A program made the position numbers and the translations under genes. A stretch of DNA of 64,000 nucleotides from Paenibacillus yonginensis (GTDB taxonomy: Bacteria > Bacillota > Bacilli > Paenibacillales > Paenibacillaceae): positions 1,741,501-1,805,500 of the forward strand of contig NZ_CP014167.1 in the NCBI RefSeq assembly GCF_001685395.1, written 5' to 3'. Shown piece by piece: positions 24,512 to 33,503 of the stretch; within the stretch, counting starts at the first letter, position 1, and each line of letters begins with the position of its first letter. Under the pieces are notes generated by a model, which saw only the letters and a program-made list of their open reading frames with translations, was not told where the DNA came from and ran no database searches.

Positions 24512-24530
24512 GGCCAGCTTCAAACTGGCC
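24512..24530 (-). terminator. Rho-independent terminator on the minus strand
   Basis: GGCCAG/CTGGCC with a 7-base loop; on the minus strand it is followed by TTTTT. The transcript it ends is not identified. Confidence 0.55.
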
Positions 24531-24922
24531 AAATTCGTACTTTCGCACCTTATTCTTTTAACTCCAAATATCCAGATAACTCGAGCATTTATTCCTGGTT
24601 ATAACCACTGTCTTGAACTCTTTGAATCTGTGCAATTCTTTTTAAATCTGTGCAATTATCGTTCATAATAATCACGCAATCCACACATCATTACATTATT
24701 AATAATCGAATAATCGCTTTGAATCCAATTGGCTTTGTTGGTCTTATTAACAAACCCTTGATCATTGCCTTTGGAATCAGGTTGTTTGGTTCGATTCACA
24801 CACAGCGACTTTCAATTTGGAACTGTTCCGTGAACTTTAAAGCGTTCTTCATCCTTGAATTTATTTTTTGCATTTCGATTTCTTGCATTCTTGCATTGTT
24901 GTAATCTGCTCCCAACATTTAA

Positions 24923-24936
24923 TGAAAACGCTTACC
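24923..24936. promoter_or_regulatory. cre-like site
   Basis: TGAAAACGCTTACC matches the CcpA consensus TGWAANCGNTNWCA at 13 of 14 positions. It shares 12 bases with the site before the MFS-GH3 genes. No gene start is close. Confidence 0.45.
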
Positions 24937-25275
24937 AAAACTGCTCCTGCCAAACCTGCCAAATCCAGCCTGGCCCATTCCAATCACATTCAATCCATGA
25001 TCCCTCAGAACCGAATTGCCGAATTGACCTGATGAAGCTTGCTCCCTACAACGGAACAACGGAAGCCTACCACCAGATCCCGGTGTTTCTGCTTCTCGTG
25101 ATCCCCTGCTCTGTAACAGAATAAAAATCCGCCTCCTTTCCTATCTCCCTGCACTTTTGACAGCATCAGCACTTGTATTGACAATGGCAATAACGCCTAG
25201 TATTGAGAGGCCATCCTCCTGGATCATCGGTAAGTTCTCATAATACTAATGCCAATGGAATCTCGGGAAAAATCA

Positions 25276-25325
25276 AACAAGCCTACACGGCAGTGGCTGC
25301 GCCCTGTTAGGTAGGCTTGTTCTTT
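25276..25325 (-). terminator. Bidirectional terminator after uxaC
   Basis: AACAAGCCTAC (25276-25286) and GTAGGCTTGTT (25311-25321) form an 11-bp stem with T-rich or A-rich flanks. It lies just downstream of the uxaC stop on the minus strand. Confidence 0.75.
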
Positions 25326-25381
25326 CCTCTAACCCTTATCGTCCTCTCAACCTGTCCGGACCAGGCACCCTTTCTACGGAC

Positions 25382-26863
25382 CTAAACCCGCTGCTGTTCC
25401 CCTGCATGTAGGCATAAACGAAAATACCGGTCCGCATTATAATAACAAATATCCTGCACCATCTGTCCAAGGAACGGAAGATCCCGCGGCGCTTCTCCGT
25501 TCGCAGCCCAGCCCCCTATCAAATTACACAGCACCCGGCGGAAATACTCATGGCGCGTGTACGACAGGAACGATCTGGAATCCGTGAGCATGCCCACAAA
25601 GCAGCTCAGCAGGCCGAGATTAGACAGTGACGTGAGCTGCTTGAGCATGCCGTCCTTCTGGTCGTTATACCACCAGCCAGAGCCGAATTGCACCTTCCCT
25701 TTGATGCCCTCGCCCTGGAAGGAGCCAACCATCGCGGCCAGCACATCGTTTTGCGAACTGTTCAGGTTGTAGAGGATCGTCTTCGGCAGCTCATTCGTAC
25801 GTTCCAAACCGTCAAGCAGCTTGTATAAACGGTCTGCATAAGTGTTATCTCCGATCGTATCATAACCCGTATCCGGACCGAGCTCGTGAAACTTGCGCGA
25901 ATTCGGATTGCGGATCGCTCCGATATGCAGCTGCATGGTCCAGCCAAGCTCTGCATATTTGCGTCCGAGCGCAAGGAACAAAGCCGTCGTATATTGATCG
26001 CATTCCAGGCTGGTTAACGTCTGTCCATTCAGCCGTCTGTTAAAAATATCCTCCAGCTCAGACGGCGCAGCCTCCGCATAAGGCAGATGAGTGAACCCGT
26101 GATCGGAGATCAGGCAGCCCTGCTGATCGAAATAATCGGCCCGCTCGAGCAAAGCACGTTCCATAAGGGCATAAGACGTGATTGTAAACCCGGCAGCCTG
26201 CTCCAGTTGCTTAACATAATCCGGAAAAGAGTCCGCCCCGATCTGCAGCGCTTTATCCGGCCGGAACGTTGGCGTCACCCGGGTGGCAAAAACCGCATCC
26301 CCTTGGCCGCCCTGTCCCAGTCCCTGTTCCCGACCCGCCTGCTTCTGGCTTGCGGAGATTCGGGCATGATGGGCCAGATCATCCGCCGGATCATCGGTGG
26401 TGCAGACCCATTTGACCTTGGAGCGTGTGATCAGCCCCTGCGGCTTGAATTCATCTTGAGCCAGCAGCCGGTTGCAGTGATCGTAAATGTCCCGCCAATT
26501 GCCCGGCTGAAGCTGCTCTTCTACGCCAAAATACGTTTTGAGCTCCAATGCAGACCAGTGGTAAAGCGGATTGCCAATCGTATAGGGAAGCACTTCGCTC
26601 CACTTGGCGAATTTCTCTTCATCCGAAGCACTGCCGGTAATATATCGCTCCTCTACGCCAAACGTTCTTAAAGCCCGCCATTTGTAATGGTCCCCGCCCA
26701 GCCATACGTCCGTGATGCTGGTAAACGGCTGATTATCCGCGATCAGCTTAGGGTCCAAATGACAATGATAGTCGATAATCGGCATGCTTTTGGCATACTC
26801 ATGATAGAGTAAACGTGCTTCCTCCGATTGCAGCAGAAAATCCTCATGAATAAAAGGTTTCAT
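25382..26863 (-). CDS. uxaC: Glucuronate isomerase
   Basis: The 493-residue enzyme converts D-glucuronate to D-fructuronate (and galacturonate to tagaturonate) in the cytoplasm. It matches the UxaC family: an N-terminal IDYHCHLDPKLIA with the HxH metal motif (~33-35), a TTDDPADDLAHH segment near 155-166 and the VGMLTDSRSFLSYTRHEYFRR motif towards the end. It is about 20 residues longer than E. coli UxaC because of a Gln/Gly-rich insert near residues 170-190. It is the last gene of a uxuA-uxuB-uxaC operon on the minus strand. Confidence 0.93.
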   Translation of the reverse strand: MKPFIHEDFLLQSEEARLLYHEYAKSMPIIDYHCHLDPKLIADNQPFTSITDVWLGGDHYKWRALRTFGVEERYITGSASDEEKFAKWSEVLPYTIGNPLYHWSALELKTYFGVEEQLQPGNWRDIYDHCNRLLAQDEFKPQGLITRSKVKWVCTTDDPADDLAHHARISASQKQAGREQGLGQGGQGDAVFATRVTPTFRPDKALQIGADSFPDYVKQLEQAAGFTITSYALMERALLERADYFDQQGCLISDHGFTHLPYAEAAPSELEDIFNRRLNGQTLTSLECDQYTTALFLALGRKYAELGWTMQLHIGAIRNPNSRKFHELGPDTGYDTIGDNTYADRLYKLLDGLERTNELPKTILYNLNSSQNDVLAAMVGSFQGEGIKGKVQFGSGWWYNDQKDGMLKQLTSLSNLGLLSCFVGMLTDSRSFLSYTRHEYFRRVLCNLIGGWAANGEAPRDLPFLGQMVQDICYYNADRYFRLCLHAGEQQRV

Positions 26864-26872
26864 GTCCCGGGT

Positions 26873-28486
26873 TCACTCCTTTTTTAGATACTTCTCCAAG
26901 GTTCTCCGTACGGCGCCCGGGCCTTCCAGCATTTCATGGAACAGGCCCTCGATCTTCTCGCCCAGTCCAACTTCATACAGCCGCACGCCAAAGAGGCGTT
27001 CCTCCTCCAAAATACCGCGCACCGCAGACGTCTTGGCGCCCAGCGTCGTCCCGCTTAAATGCTTCTGCAGCATCTCCAGCAGCGGGTCCGGACTGATCCG
27101 CATTGGCTTGCCTTCATCGTCCACCCCCAGCAAATACCGGCACCAGGCGGCAATCGCCAGCGGAATGCCCGTCAGCTCAGCCGGATTCAGGTCTTTGCGG
27201 TCCCGGTAAGACTTGATCGTCTCCCCGAAGCGGATGCCAACCTTCTGCGAGGTGTCGGCAGCGATCCGCTGCGGCGTATCCGGAATAAACGGGTTAGGGA
27301 AGCGTTCCTGCAGCACCGTATCCAGAAACGCTCTCGGATTCAGGATGCCCGGGTCTACGACGACCGGCAGCCCTTCGTCATAACCGATCTTTTCCACCAA
27401 GCGGCGCAGCGTATCATCCTTCATTTCGTCCGCTATCAAGCTGTAACCCAGCAGACAGCCAGTGACGGCCAGCGCGGTATGCAGCGGATTGAGGCAGGTG
27501 GTCACCTTCATCGTCTCGACCTTGATCACCGTATCCCGGTCTGTGAAGATGACGCCGGCTTCTTCAAGCGGAGGGCGCCCGCCCGCAAACTTGTCTTCTA
27601 TCACCAGATATCCGCTGCTCTCGGCATTCACGAAAGGGGCGTTAAACGAACGACCGCCGCCTCCGATCATATCCATACCCGCGATCCCCAGCTGCTCCAG
27701 CTGATGCTTAATCTTCTCCGAAGGGCGCGGCGTGATTTTATCGATCATCGTCAGCGGGAACGCTACCCGGCTTTCATCCTCCAGATAGGTGAGAAAATTC
27801 GGCTCGACCCACCCTTTTTCAGCCCATTCCTTTGCAATCGCTACGATACTGCTCATCAGCTTATCCCCGTTATGGGAGCAGTTATCCAGGCTGACGAACG
27901 TCAGCGGATACGCTCCTGCCAGATAACGACGGTAGGCAAGCGAAGCTATTTTGCTCATCAAATGTTCCGGCCGCTCCGGCCCGTTAGCCATATCTTTGCG
28001 AACGCTGTCCAAATATTCGCCGTCCGCGCCCGTCAGAGAATAACCTTTCTCCGTAATCGTGAAGCTGACCATTTGCAGACCCGGATGTTCAAAAATCTCC
28101 GCCAGCCGCCGGTCGTCCTGCTCCCGCTGCGGATCAGCCCCGAGCACTTCGGCAATGCTGGCAACCACTTTCTTCTGGAAATCGCCGTTAGCGTTCATCT
28201 GCACCAGCAGGGTCAGCTGGTCATGCGGTTTATAGAGCTTGTCGATGCTCTCCATATCATGGGGAACAACGGATATGATGCCCGTTTCCGCTTTGCCAGT
28301 GTCCAGCAGCTTCTGCTGGCAGTTCGCCACAAAAGCCCGAAAAATCTGACCCAAGCCAAAATGAATCCACTGCGGATTCTCTTCCGTGTTCCTCACCATC
28401 TGCCCGATGTCAAACTGGGGAAGCTCCACGCCCACGGACTGCCAGCCTGATTCATCAGCAAGGCCGCTCAAAGATAAGTGAAGCAT
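26873..28486 (-). CDS. uxuB: Fructuronate reductase (mannitol dehydrogenase family)
   Basis: 537 residues of the long-chain mannitol dehydrogenase family. The N-terminal half has the NAD-binding part (IHFGLGQIFRAFV); the catalytic half has the family lysine motif KVETMKVTTCLNPLHTALA near the middle. With uxuA and uxaC alongside, the reaction is D-fructuronate to D-mannonate with NADH. It begins one base before the uxuA stop and ends 9 bases before uxaC, so all three are one operon. The tagaturonate reductase UxaB is the alternative, made unlikely by the neighbouring uxuA. Confidence 0.9.
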   Translation of the reverse strand: MLHLSLSGLADESGWQSVGVELPQFDIGQMVRNTEENPQWIHFGLGQIFRAFVANCQQKLLDTGKAETGIISVVPHDMESIDKLYKPHDQLTLLVQMNANGDFQKKVVASIAEVLGADPQREQDDRRLAEIFEHPGLQMVSFTITEKGYSLTGADGEYLDSVRKDMANGPERPEHLMSKIASLAYRRYLAGAYPLTFVSLDNCSHNGDKLMSSIVAIAKEWAEKGWVEPNFLTYLEDESRVAFPLTMIDKITPRPSEKIKHQLEQLGIAGMDMIGGGGRSFNAPFVNAESSGYLVIEDKFAGGRPPLEEAGVIFTDRDTVIKVETMKVTTCLNPLHTALAVTGCLLGYSLIADEMKDDTLRRLVEKIGYDEGLPVVVDPGILNPRAFLDTVLQERFPNPFIPDTPQRIAADTSQKVGIRFGETIKSYRDRKDLNPAELTGIPLAIAAWCRYLLGVDDEGKPMRISPDPLLEMLQKHLSGTTLGAKTSAVRGILEEERLFGVRLYEVGLGEKIEGLFHEMLEGPGAVRRTLEKYLKKE

Positions 28487-29563
28487 TTAATTCACCTTCC
28501 CTGCGTTTTCCAGACTGTCCCAGACGCCGAGCAGGTACATAACGCCCAGCGCTCGGTCGTACAGACCATAACCCGGGCGGCAGTTGGCCTCTTCTCCCCA
28601 CAAATGACGGCCGTGATCCGGACGGACATAACCGGTGTATCCGTTTTCATAAAGAGCCTTAACAACCTCCGGCATATCCACGCTGCCATCGCGGCCGCGG
28701 TGGGACACCTCAATGAAATCGCCGTTCTCGAACACTTTCACATTCCGGATATGCGCAAAATGAATCCGATCCGCAAATTCACGAATCATCGCCGGCAGAT
28801 CATTGTCCGGATTGGTTCCCAGTGAACCCGTACAGAACGTAAGGCCATTATAAGGACTATCCACCGCGTCCAGCAATCGGCGGATCGTATCCCGGCTGCG
28901 GATAATACGCGGCAGTCCAAAGATCGGCCAAGCCGGATCATCCGGATGGATCGCCATTTTAATATCGACTTCTTCGCAGACCGGGATGATCCGCTCCAGG
29001 AAATATTGCAGATTCTCGAAGAGACGCTCCTCGGTCACATCCGCATAAGACGCAAACAATTCATCGAGCTTTTCCAGCCGTTCCGGCTCCCAGCCCGGCA
29101 TAGTGAACTTGCCTGCGCCCTGCAGGATCCGGTCAACCATTTCACTCGGGTTGTCGGTAATGGCAGCCTTTTCATAGAACAGCGCGTTTGAGCCGTCCGG
29201 CAGCTGCTTATACAGCTCGGTCCGCGTCCAGTCGAACACCGGCATAAAATTGTAACAGATCACCTTAACGCCTACCCGGGCCAGCTTGCGGATCGTATCG
29301 ATATAAATGTCAATATAATGATCACGGCTCGGCCTTCCGATTTTGATATCGTCATGCACATTTACGCTCTCCACCACAGCCGTGCCGAAGCCTTTACTTG
29401 TAATCTGATCGGTGGCTGCTTGAATCCGCTCCATCTCCCAAACCTCTCCGGCCACTTTATCGTGCAGGGACCAGACGATGCCCCTTACACCCGGTATTTG
29501 CCGGATATGATCCAGGGTAATATTATCATTCCCTTCGCCGTACCATCTCCACGTCATCTTCAT
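28487..29563 (-). CDS. uxuA: Mannonate dehydratase
   Basis: The 358-residue TIM-barrel enzyme dehydrates D-mannonate to 2-keto-3-deoxygluconate. The start MKMTWRWYGEGND, the VVESVNVHDDIK segment, VKVICYNFMPVFDWTRTEL and the MAIHPDDPAWPIFGLPRI active-site region are typical of UxuA. It is the first gene of the operon, opposite a GntR regulator whose palindromic sites lie in between. The next steps of the pathway (KDG kinase and aldolase) are not in this window. Confidence 0.94.
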   Translation of the reverse strand: MKMTWRWYGEGNDNITLDHIRQIPGVRGIVWSLHDKVAGEVWEMERIQAATDQITSKGFGTAVVESVNVHDDIKIGRPSRDHYIDIYIDTIRKLARVGVKVICYNFMPVFDWTRTELYKQLPDGSNALFYEKAAITDNPSEMVDRILQGAGKFTMPGWEPERLEKLDELFASYADVTEERLFENLQYFLERIIPVCEEVDIKMAIHPDDPAWPIFGLPRIIRSRDTIRRLLDAVDSPYNGLTFCTGSLGTNPDNDLPAMIREFADRIHFAHIRNVKVFENGDFIEVSHRGRDGSVDMPEVVKALYENGYTGYVRPDHGRHLWGEEANCRPGYGLYDRALGVMYLLGVWDSLENAGKVN

Positions 29564-29591
29564 TGGCCATACCCTCCCAATTGCTCAAAAG

Positions 29592-29605
29592 TCTTGTATA
29601 CAAGA
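29592..29605. promoter_or_regulatory. GntR operator, perfect 14-bp palindrome
   Basis: TCTTGTATACAAGA lies 29 bases before the uxuA start, where a bound repressor would block the operon. Confidence 0.65.
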
Positions 29606-29757
29606 TTTCTCCTGAATCATAAAATACAAAAAGAATGCTGTCAATAGACCTATACAAACACCTTAATAAAACTCAAAAAAACATGAAAAGTGCTCAAATT
29701 TCTACTATTTATGCTGCCAAAGATTTCTTTTATTCTTAGCAGGTTTATTGTATATTC

Positions 29758-29771
29758 GTTGTATACTAGTT
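29758..29771. promoter_or_regulatory. Second GntR operator-like site
   Basis: GTTGTATACTAG resembles the palindrome at 29592 (shared core TTGTATAC). It lies about 30 bases before the GntR gene and could give autoregulation. Confidence 0.45.
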
Positions 29772-29798
29772 TAAAATCCGATCCCCATAGGAGCTCAT

Positions 29799-30467
29799 AT
29801 GTCCACCAAAAATGAAATCAAAAACGAAATCATGAACGCGCTCAAACAAGAAATTATCACTTTAAAGCTGAAGCCCGGAAGTATTCTGAGCGAAACCGCA
29901 TTGTCCGAACGTTATCAAATCTCCAGAACGCCGCTTCGTGATGTCCTGAAGCAGCTCAGCCTGGAATCCTATATAGACGTTTATCCCAAAAAAGGAAATA
30001 TGGTTTCCTTTATTGACCTGGAGTCGGTGGAGCAGATGATTTTTCTGAGAAGTGTCCTGGAGAAAGAGATTATGAACCATCTAAGTACCACTCACCTGCC
30101 GCTCGCAGGCGTTCATGAATTGAAAGAGATTCTGAACCGGCAGCAGGCGGCCATTCAACAGGACGATGCTGCGGAAAAATTCCTTCACCTGGATGACGCT
30201 TTCCACCACGCCCTGTTCCGGCTGGCCGGCCGTGAGTTTCTGTGGAATCTCATCCAGCAGTTTAACGTGCATTATGCCAGGTACCGCAGGCTGCACATGC
30301 TCAAGAAGGAGAAGCTGGAGGACATACACGCTGAGCATCAGCAGATGCTTGATTATCTGATTCATCAGGAAACGGACCGGCTTGACGAATTGATCCAGCA
30401 TCATTTGCGAGAGGACATTAACTCCCGTTATCTGCAGGAGAATTTCTCGGACTATATTAAGGCTTGA
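29799..30467 (+). CDS. GntR family regulator (FCD/FadR type) of the uxu operon
   Basis: 222 residues: a winged helix at the N-terminus (IITLKLKPGSILSETALSERYQISRTPLRDVL) and an FCD ligand domain from ~85 with the metal-binding residues Asp and His (HLDDAFHHALF, later IHAEHQQ and HHLREDI). FCD regulators near hexuronate genes bind pathway intermediates. It is divergent from uxuA, with two similar palindromes between. It is expected to repress uxuA-uxuB-uxaC until the inducer appears. Confidence 0.9.
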   Translation: MSTKNEIKNEIMNALKQEIITLKLKPGSILSETALSERYQISRTPLRDVLKQLSLESYIDVYPKKGNMVSFIDLESVEQMIFLRSVLEKEIMNHLSTTHLPLAGVHELKEILNRQQAAIQQDDAAEKFLHLDDAFHHALFRLAGREFLWNLIQQFNVHYARYRRLHMLKKEKLEDIHAEHQQMLDYLIHQETDRLDELIQHHLREDINSRYLQENFSDYIKA

Positions 30468-30486
30468 CTGAAGCAAGCAACAAATA

Positions 30487-30530
30487 AAAGGTCATAAACT
30501 CTATCTGAAGAGAGAAAGTTTATGACCTTT
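30487..30530. terminator. Bidirectional terminator between GntR and OYE genes
   Basis: AAAGGTCATAAACT and AGTTTATGACCTTT form a perfect 14-bp stem with a 16-base loop between two converging genes. Confidence 0.8.
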
Positions 30531-30564
30531 GCTGACTTGCATCTGCTAGTTCCCCTAATGGCGC

Positions 30565-31671
30565 TTAAAGCTCATTCTGATCCAGCAGTTCACTGGCTTT
30601 CAGAGCAGGCGTTGGCGTCAAGAGTTCTCCGTTAAACGGCTTAATCGCTTCACCTTGGGACACTTTCTCGGGCCAATTAGGATTGGCTAAGGCAATTTTG
30701 GCCAGTGCTGCCAAGTCCCCGCCTTGATTCAGGGCTTGTTCTACCTCTTCGGCCGTGCTAAGACCTCCGTTCACGATTACGGTCGTATTGCCATATTTGC
30801 GGGCCAACTCCGCCAGGGTGTACGGGTTATCCTCGAATGCAGGAGCCAGCGAATTGTATTCATAAACGTGAAGATAATCCACCCCGGCATGTCCCAAGCT
30901 TTCAAAGATCACTTTGGCATCCGCTTCTCCATTTGGCCACTTATAAAGATAATTGTTCATTTTGGCCTGTGAAATTCTTATACCAACGGTAAAATTAGAG
31001 CCGGTCCGGGACTTTACGGCTTCTATTGTTTCTATCAGGAAACGAAGTCGATTCTCCAGACTGCCGCCGTATTCATCCGTTCGCTGATTCGTATAGGGCG
31101 TCAAAAACTGATCATGTAAAAAACCATTGGCGCAATGGATCTCAACGCCGTCAAACCCGGCTCGCTGTGCCCTTTCTGCCGCGGATTCAAAACCGGAGAT
31201 GATTTCTTTGATCTCCGCCTGGCTTAGTGCTTTTGCCTCCGGATAAGCCCCTCCGGGACCATATAGGGCAATTCGATTACCTTCCGGCTGATAAGCGGAC
31301 GGACCAACCGTCCCTTCCCGGTGTGCATTTCCTTGCGAAAGAGCACCAGCATGTGCGAGCTGCGCGATGATTTTACTGCCGAATTGATGGACGGCGTCCG
31401 TCACCTTTTTCCAGGAAAGAAGCTGTTCCTCGTTGGTTAAACCCGGCTGGTTCAGCGAGCCTTGGCTGTAATTATCGTCTGTATAAACAGATTCCGTAAT
31501 CAGCAGACCAAAGCCTCCCTTCGCAAAACTTGCGTAATAACGGGCCATTTCTTCAGTTGCCAGTCCATCTGGTGTTGCAGAGACTCTTGTCATTGGCGCC
31601 AGAACCACCCGGTTCTTTAAATGAAGTTCGCCCAAACGGTAATCCGTTAATACTTGTTGATTTGCAGCCAT
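30565..31671 (-). CDS. NADH:flavin oxidoreductase (Old Yellow Enzyme family)
   Basis: 368 residues. The FMN barrel starts LHLKNRVVLAPMTR, carries the substrate-binding His in VEIHCANGFLHDQFL (~180) and the RTDEYGGSLENRLRF motif. OYE enzymes reduce activated C=C bonds of electrophiles with NAD(P)H. Two TetR-type palindromes lie between it and the downstream end of the tetR gene, within 150 bases of its start, so the TetR protein probably represses it in the absence of an electrophile or oxidant. Confidence 0.92.
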   Translation of the reverse strand: MAANQQVLTDYRLGELHLKNRVVLAPMTRVSATPDGLATEEMARYYASFAKGGFGLLITESVYTDDNYSQGSLNQPGLTNEEQLLSWKKVTDAVHQFGSKIIAQLAHAGALSQGNAHREGTVGPSAYQPEGNRIALYGPGGAYPEAKALSQAEIKEIISGFESAAERAQRAGFDGVEIHCANGFLHDQFLTPYTNQRTDEYGGSLENRLRFLIETIEAVKSRTGSNFTVGIRISQAKMNNYLYKWPNGEADAKVIFESLGHAGVDYLHVYEYNSLAPAFEDNPYTLAELARKYGNTTVIVNGGLSTAEEVEQALNQGGDLAALAKIALANPNWPEKVSQGEAIKPFNGELLTPTPALKASELLDQNEL

Positions 31672-31708
31672 CTTTCCCCACTCCTTTGAAGTTATAAAGC
31701 TTGATTTA

Positions 31709-31724
31709 TTGACTACTCGGTCAA
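31709..31724. promoter_or_regulatory. TetR operator site a
   Basis: TTGACTACTCGGTCAA, an imperfect palindrome about 38 bases before the OYE start. It shares TTGAC...GGTCAA with two other sites. Confidence 0.6.
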
Positions 31725-31796
31725 GAAAAAAACAAAAAAATAATTACCCTTTAAAATCGTTATGAATAGACTTAGACAATCATCAAGAAAACTCAA

Positions 31797-31818
31797 TTCT
31801 TGACCACGTGGTCAAGAA
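31797..31818. promoter_or_regulatory. TetR operator site b, perfect 22-bp palindrome
   Basis: The core TTGACCACGTGGTCAA with outer TTC/GAA arms is fully symmetric. It lies between the OYE start and the 3' end of the TetR gene. Confidence 0.7.
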
Positions 31819-31848
31819 AAGAGGCAAAAAAATGGCTTACCACAAACT

Positions 31849-32430
31849 TTAGTTATGTACTAAGCCAAAAGCTGTATTCAAAACGGATTCGATCCGTTCG
31901 GCAGGAGCTCCCGTCTTCTCAAGGATACGAACGCCGCGCAAGGTGTTCGCTAAATGTTCGGCTAATGCCTGGCTTGTAAAGCGTGTCGTAATTTCGTTAA
32001 GTTCCTGCCCTTTGCGAATAACCTCCTCAAGCATCATTTGAACATCGCCAAACATCTTCTCAACCTCATCCGTCACTTCCTGATCACTGATGCCGAACTC
32101 CAGCGCAGTATTCACCATCAGACAACCCCGGTGACTGCCCTCATTGGACGAACAAAGCGACTTGGACTTAATGCTCTCCAGGATTTCGGTCGGCGTCCCT
32201 TCTCCGCTTGCCAGTGCTTCCAGCATTTCTTGGTTTTGAGCCCGGTACAATGCTAAAGCTCTCAGGAATAAAGTGCGTTTATCCTTAAAAACCCCGTACA
32301 AGCTTTGTTTCTTAACCTTTGTTTTGTTCGTGAGATCTTCAAAGGAAGTTGCCTTATAACCTTTATCCCAGAAAACCTCCATCGACTGATTCAGCGCTTG
32401 ATCCACATCGAATTCTCTTGGTCTACTCAT
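31849..32430 (-). CDS. TetR family transcriptional regulator
   Basis: About 193 residues beginning MSRPREFDVDQALNQSMEVFW, with the TetR helix-turn-helix SFEDLTNKTKVKKQSLYGVF and a C-terminal ligand domain with the CLMVNTALEF motif of the YxaF/LmrA-like group. The start at 32430 fits the family; the frame runs 41 codons further up without support. Three palindromes with TTGAC...GGTCAA lie around it: two before the OYE gene and one between this gene and manganese catalase. It may control all three genes. Confidence 0.88.
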   Translation of the reverse strand: MSRPREFDVDQALNQSMEVFWDKGYKATSFEDLTNKTKVKKQSLYGVFKDKRTLFLRALALYRAQNQEMLEALASGEGTPTEILESIKSKSLCSSNEGSHRGCLMVNTALEFGISDQEVTDEVEKMFGDVQMMLEEVIRKGQELNEITTRFTSQALAEHLANTLRGVRILEKTGAPAERIESVLNTAFGLVHN

Positions 32431-32449
32431 GAGTCCATCATAAAGGATT

Positions 32450-32465
32450 TTGACTCCTTGGTCAA
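32450..32465. promoter_or_regulatory. TetR operator site c
   Basis: TTGACTCCTTGGTCAA lies 20 bases before the tetR start and about 110 before manganese catalase, so it could act on both. Confidence 0.6.
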
Positions 32466-32572
32466 TAACATAGATAACCTTGCCCGTTCTTCGCAAAACT
32501 GTTTGAGCCAAAGGGTTACAGGTTATAAACATTAGCGAAACTGCAATCCACACATCATAAGGAGGAACTCGT

Positions 32573-33418
32573 ATGTTTTATCACATCAAAGAACTCCAAT
32601 TTCGGGCGAAGCCAGAGAAACCCGATCCGGTCTATGCCAGAAAGCTGCAGGAAGTGCTGGGCGGGCAATATGGTGAAATGTCCGTAATGATGCAGTATCT
32701 GTTTCAGGGCTTTAACTGCCGGGCTGAGCAAAAATACCGCGATATGCTGCTGGATATCGGCACCGAAGAGATCGGCCATGTCGAAATGCTGAGCACCATG
32801 ATTGCCCAGCTGCTGGACGGCGCTCCCGCCGATCAGGCGGAGGAAGCGGCTAAAGATCCAATCATTGCCGCAGCGCTCGGCGGGATGAATCCGCAGCATG
32901 CGATCGTAACCGGATTAGGCGCAGCCCCAACCGATAGCAACGGTTACCCGTGGAACAGCAAATATATCGTTTCAAGCGGCAATCTGCTGGCCGACTTCCG
33001 CGCCAATCTGAACGCCGAATCTCAAGGGCTTTTGCAGGTGGTTCGTTTATATGAGCAGACGACGGACCCTGGAATCCGCGACATGTTGTCCTTTATGATT
33101 GCCCGCGACATCATGCATCAGAATCAATGGCTGGCCGCGATTGAGGAAATCGAACAGCTGGATGGTCCTATCGTTCCGGCTTCCTTCCCTCGAGAACGTA
33201 CGGTGGAAGAAGCTACGCGGCAGTTCATGAATTTCTCGGAAGGCGAAGAAAGCCGTCAGGGACGCTGGGCCAGCGGACCTTTGCCGGATGGTACAGGGAA
33301 CTTTGAATATGTGGCCAAACCTCAGCCAGAAGGCCAGATCCCGATTCTCGGTCCAGCTCCGGACCACCAACACAACGCCCCTGGCGTCAAACCTTATCTA
33401 TCCAATCCCGGAAAATAA
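32573..33418 (+). CDS. Manganese catalase
   Basis: The 281-residue ferritin-like protein destroys hydrogen peroxide at a di-manganese centre. The metal ligands are visible as Glu in QYGEMSVMMQYLFQ (~35), Glu and His in GTEEIGHVEML (~66-69), Glu in NAESQGLLQV (~148) and His in ARDIMHQNQW (~181). It matches the CotJC/YjqC-type catalases in length and C-terminal tail. AAGGAGGAACTC precedes the ATG. It is divergent from a TetR gene with a shared operator, and a Mn-type importer lies 3 kb away, which fits its metal need. Confidence 0.93.
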   Translation: MFYHIKELQFRAKPEKPDPVYARKLQEVLGGQYGEMSVMMQYLFQGFNCRAEQKYRDMLLDIGTEEIGHVEMLSTMIAQLLDGAPADQAEEAAKDPIIAAALGGMNPQHAIVTGLGAAPTDSNGYPWNSKYIVSSGNLLADFRANLNAESQGLLQVVRLYEQTTDPGIRDMLSFMIARDIMHQNQWLAAIEEIEQLDGPIVPASFPRERTVEEATRQFMNFSEGEESRQGRWASGPLPDGTGNFEYVAKPQPEGQIPILGPAPDHQHNAPGVKPYLSNPGK

Positions 33419-33436
33419 TGAGTCACTTTAACAATA

Positions 33437-33466
33437 AAGAGAGACGCCGCTATGGGCGTCTCTCTT
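33437..33466 (+). terminator. Rho-independent terminator of manganese catalase
   Basis: AAGAGAGACGCC and GGCGTCTCTCTT form a perfect 12-bp stem with a 6-base loop. It could also serve the converging zinc-binding lipoprotein gene. Confidence 0.85.
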
Positions 33467-33503
33467 CTTAGTTGTTCATCTCTATCTTATCATTCCTTAT
33501 ATT

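Larger units (their letters stand above)
23971..25275. other. Gene-poor region
   Basis: No convincing coding sequence on either strand. It holds a minus-strand terminator (24512-24530), a cre-like site (24923-24936), a duplicated AATCTGTGCAATT around 24628-24660 and a repeated CACGTGCTATC near 24060-24080. A minus-strand AAAGGAGG at ~25134 precedes no clear frame. Confidence 0.5.

Noticed and set aside
25382-26863. A second uxu regulator or exu transporter in this operon
   Set aside because: No further coding sequence exists between uxaC and the terminator at 25276.
27059-28450. 463-codon open frame on the + strand
   Set aside because: It is antisense to uxuB, has no ribosome binding site and an Arg/Gln/His-rich composition typical of a shadow frame.
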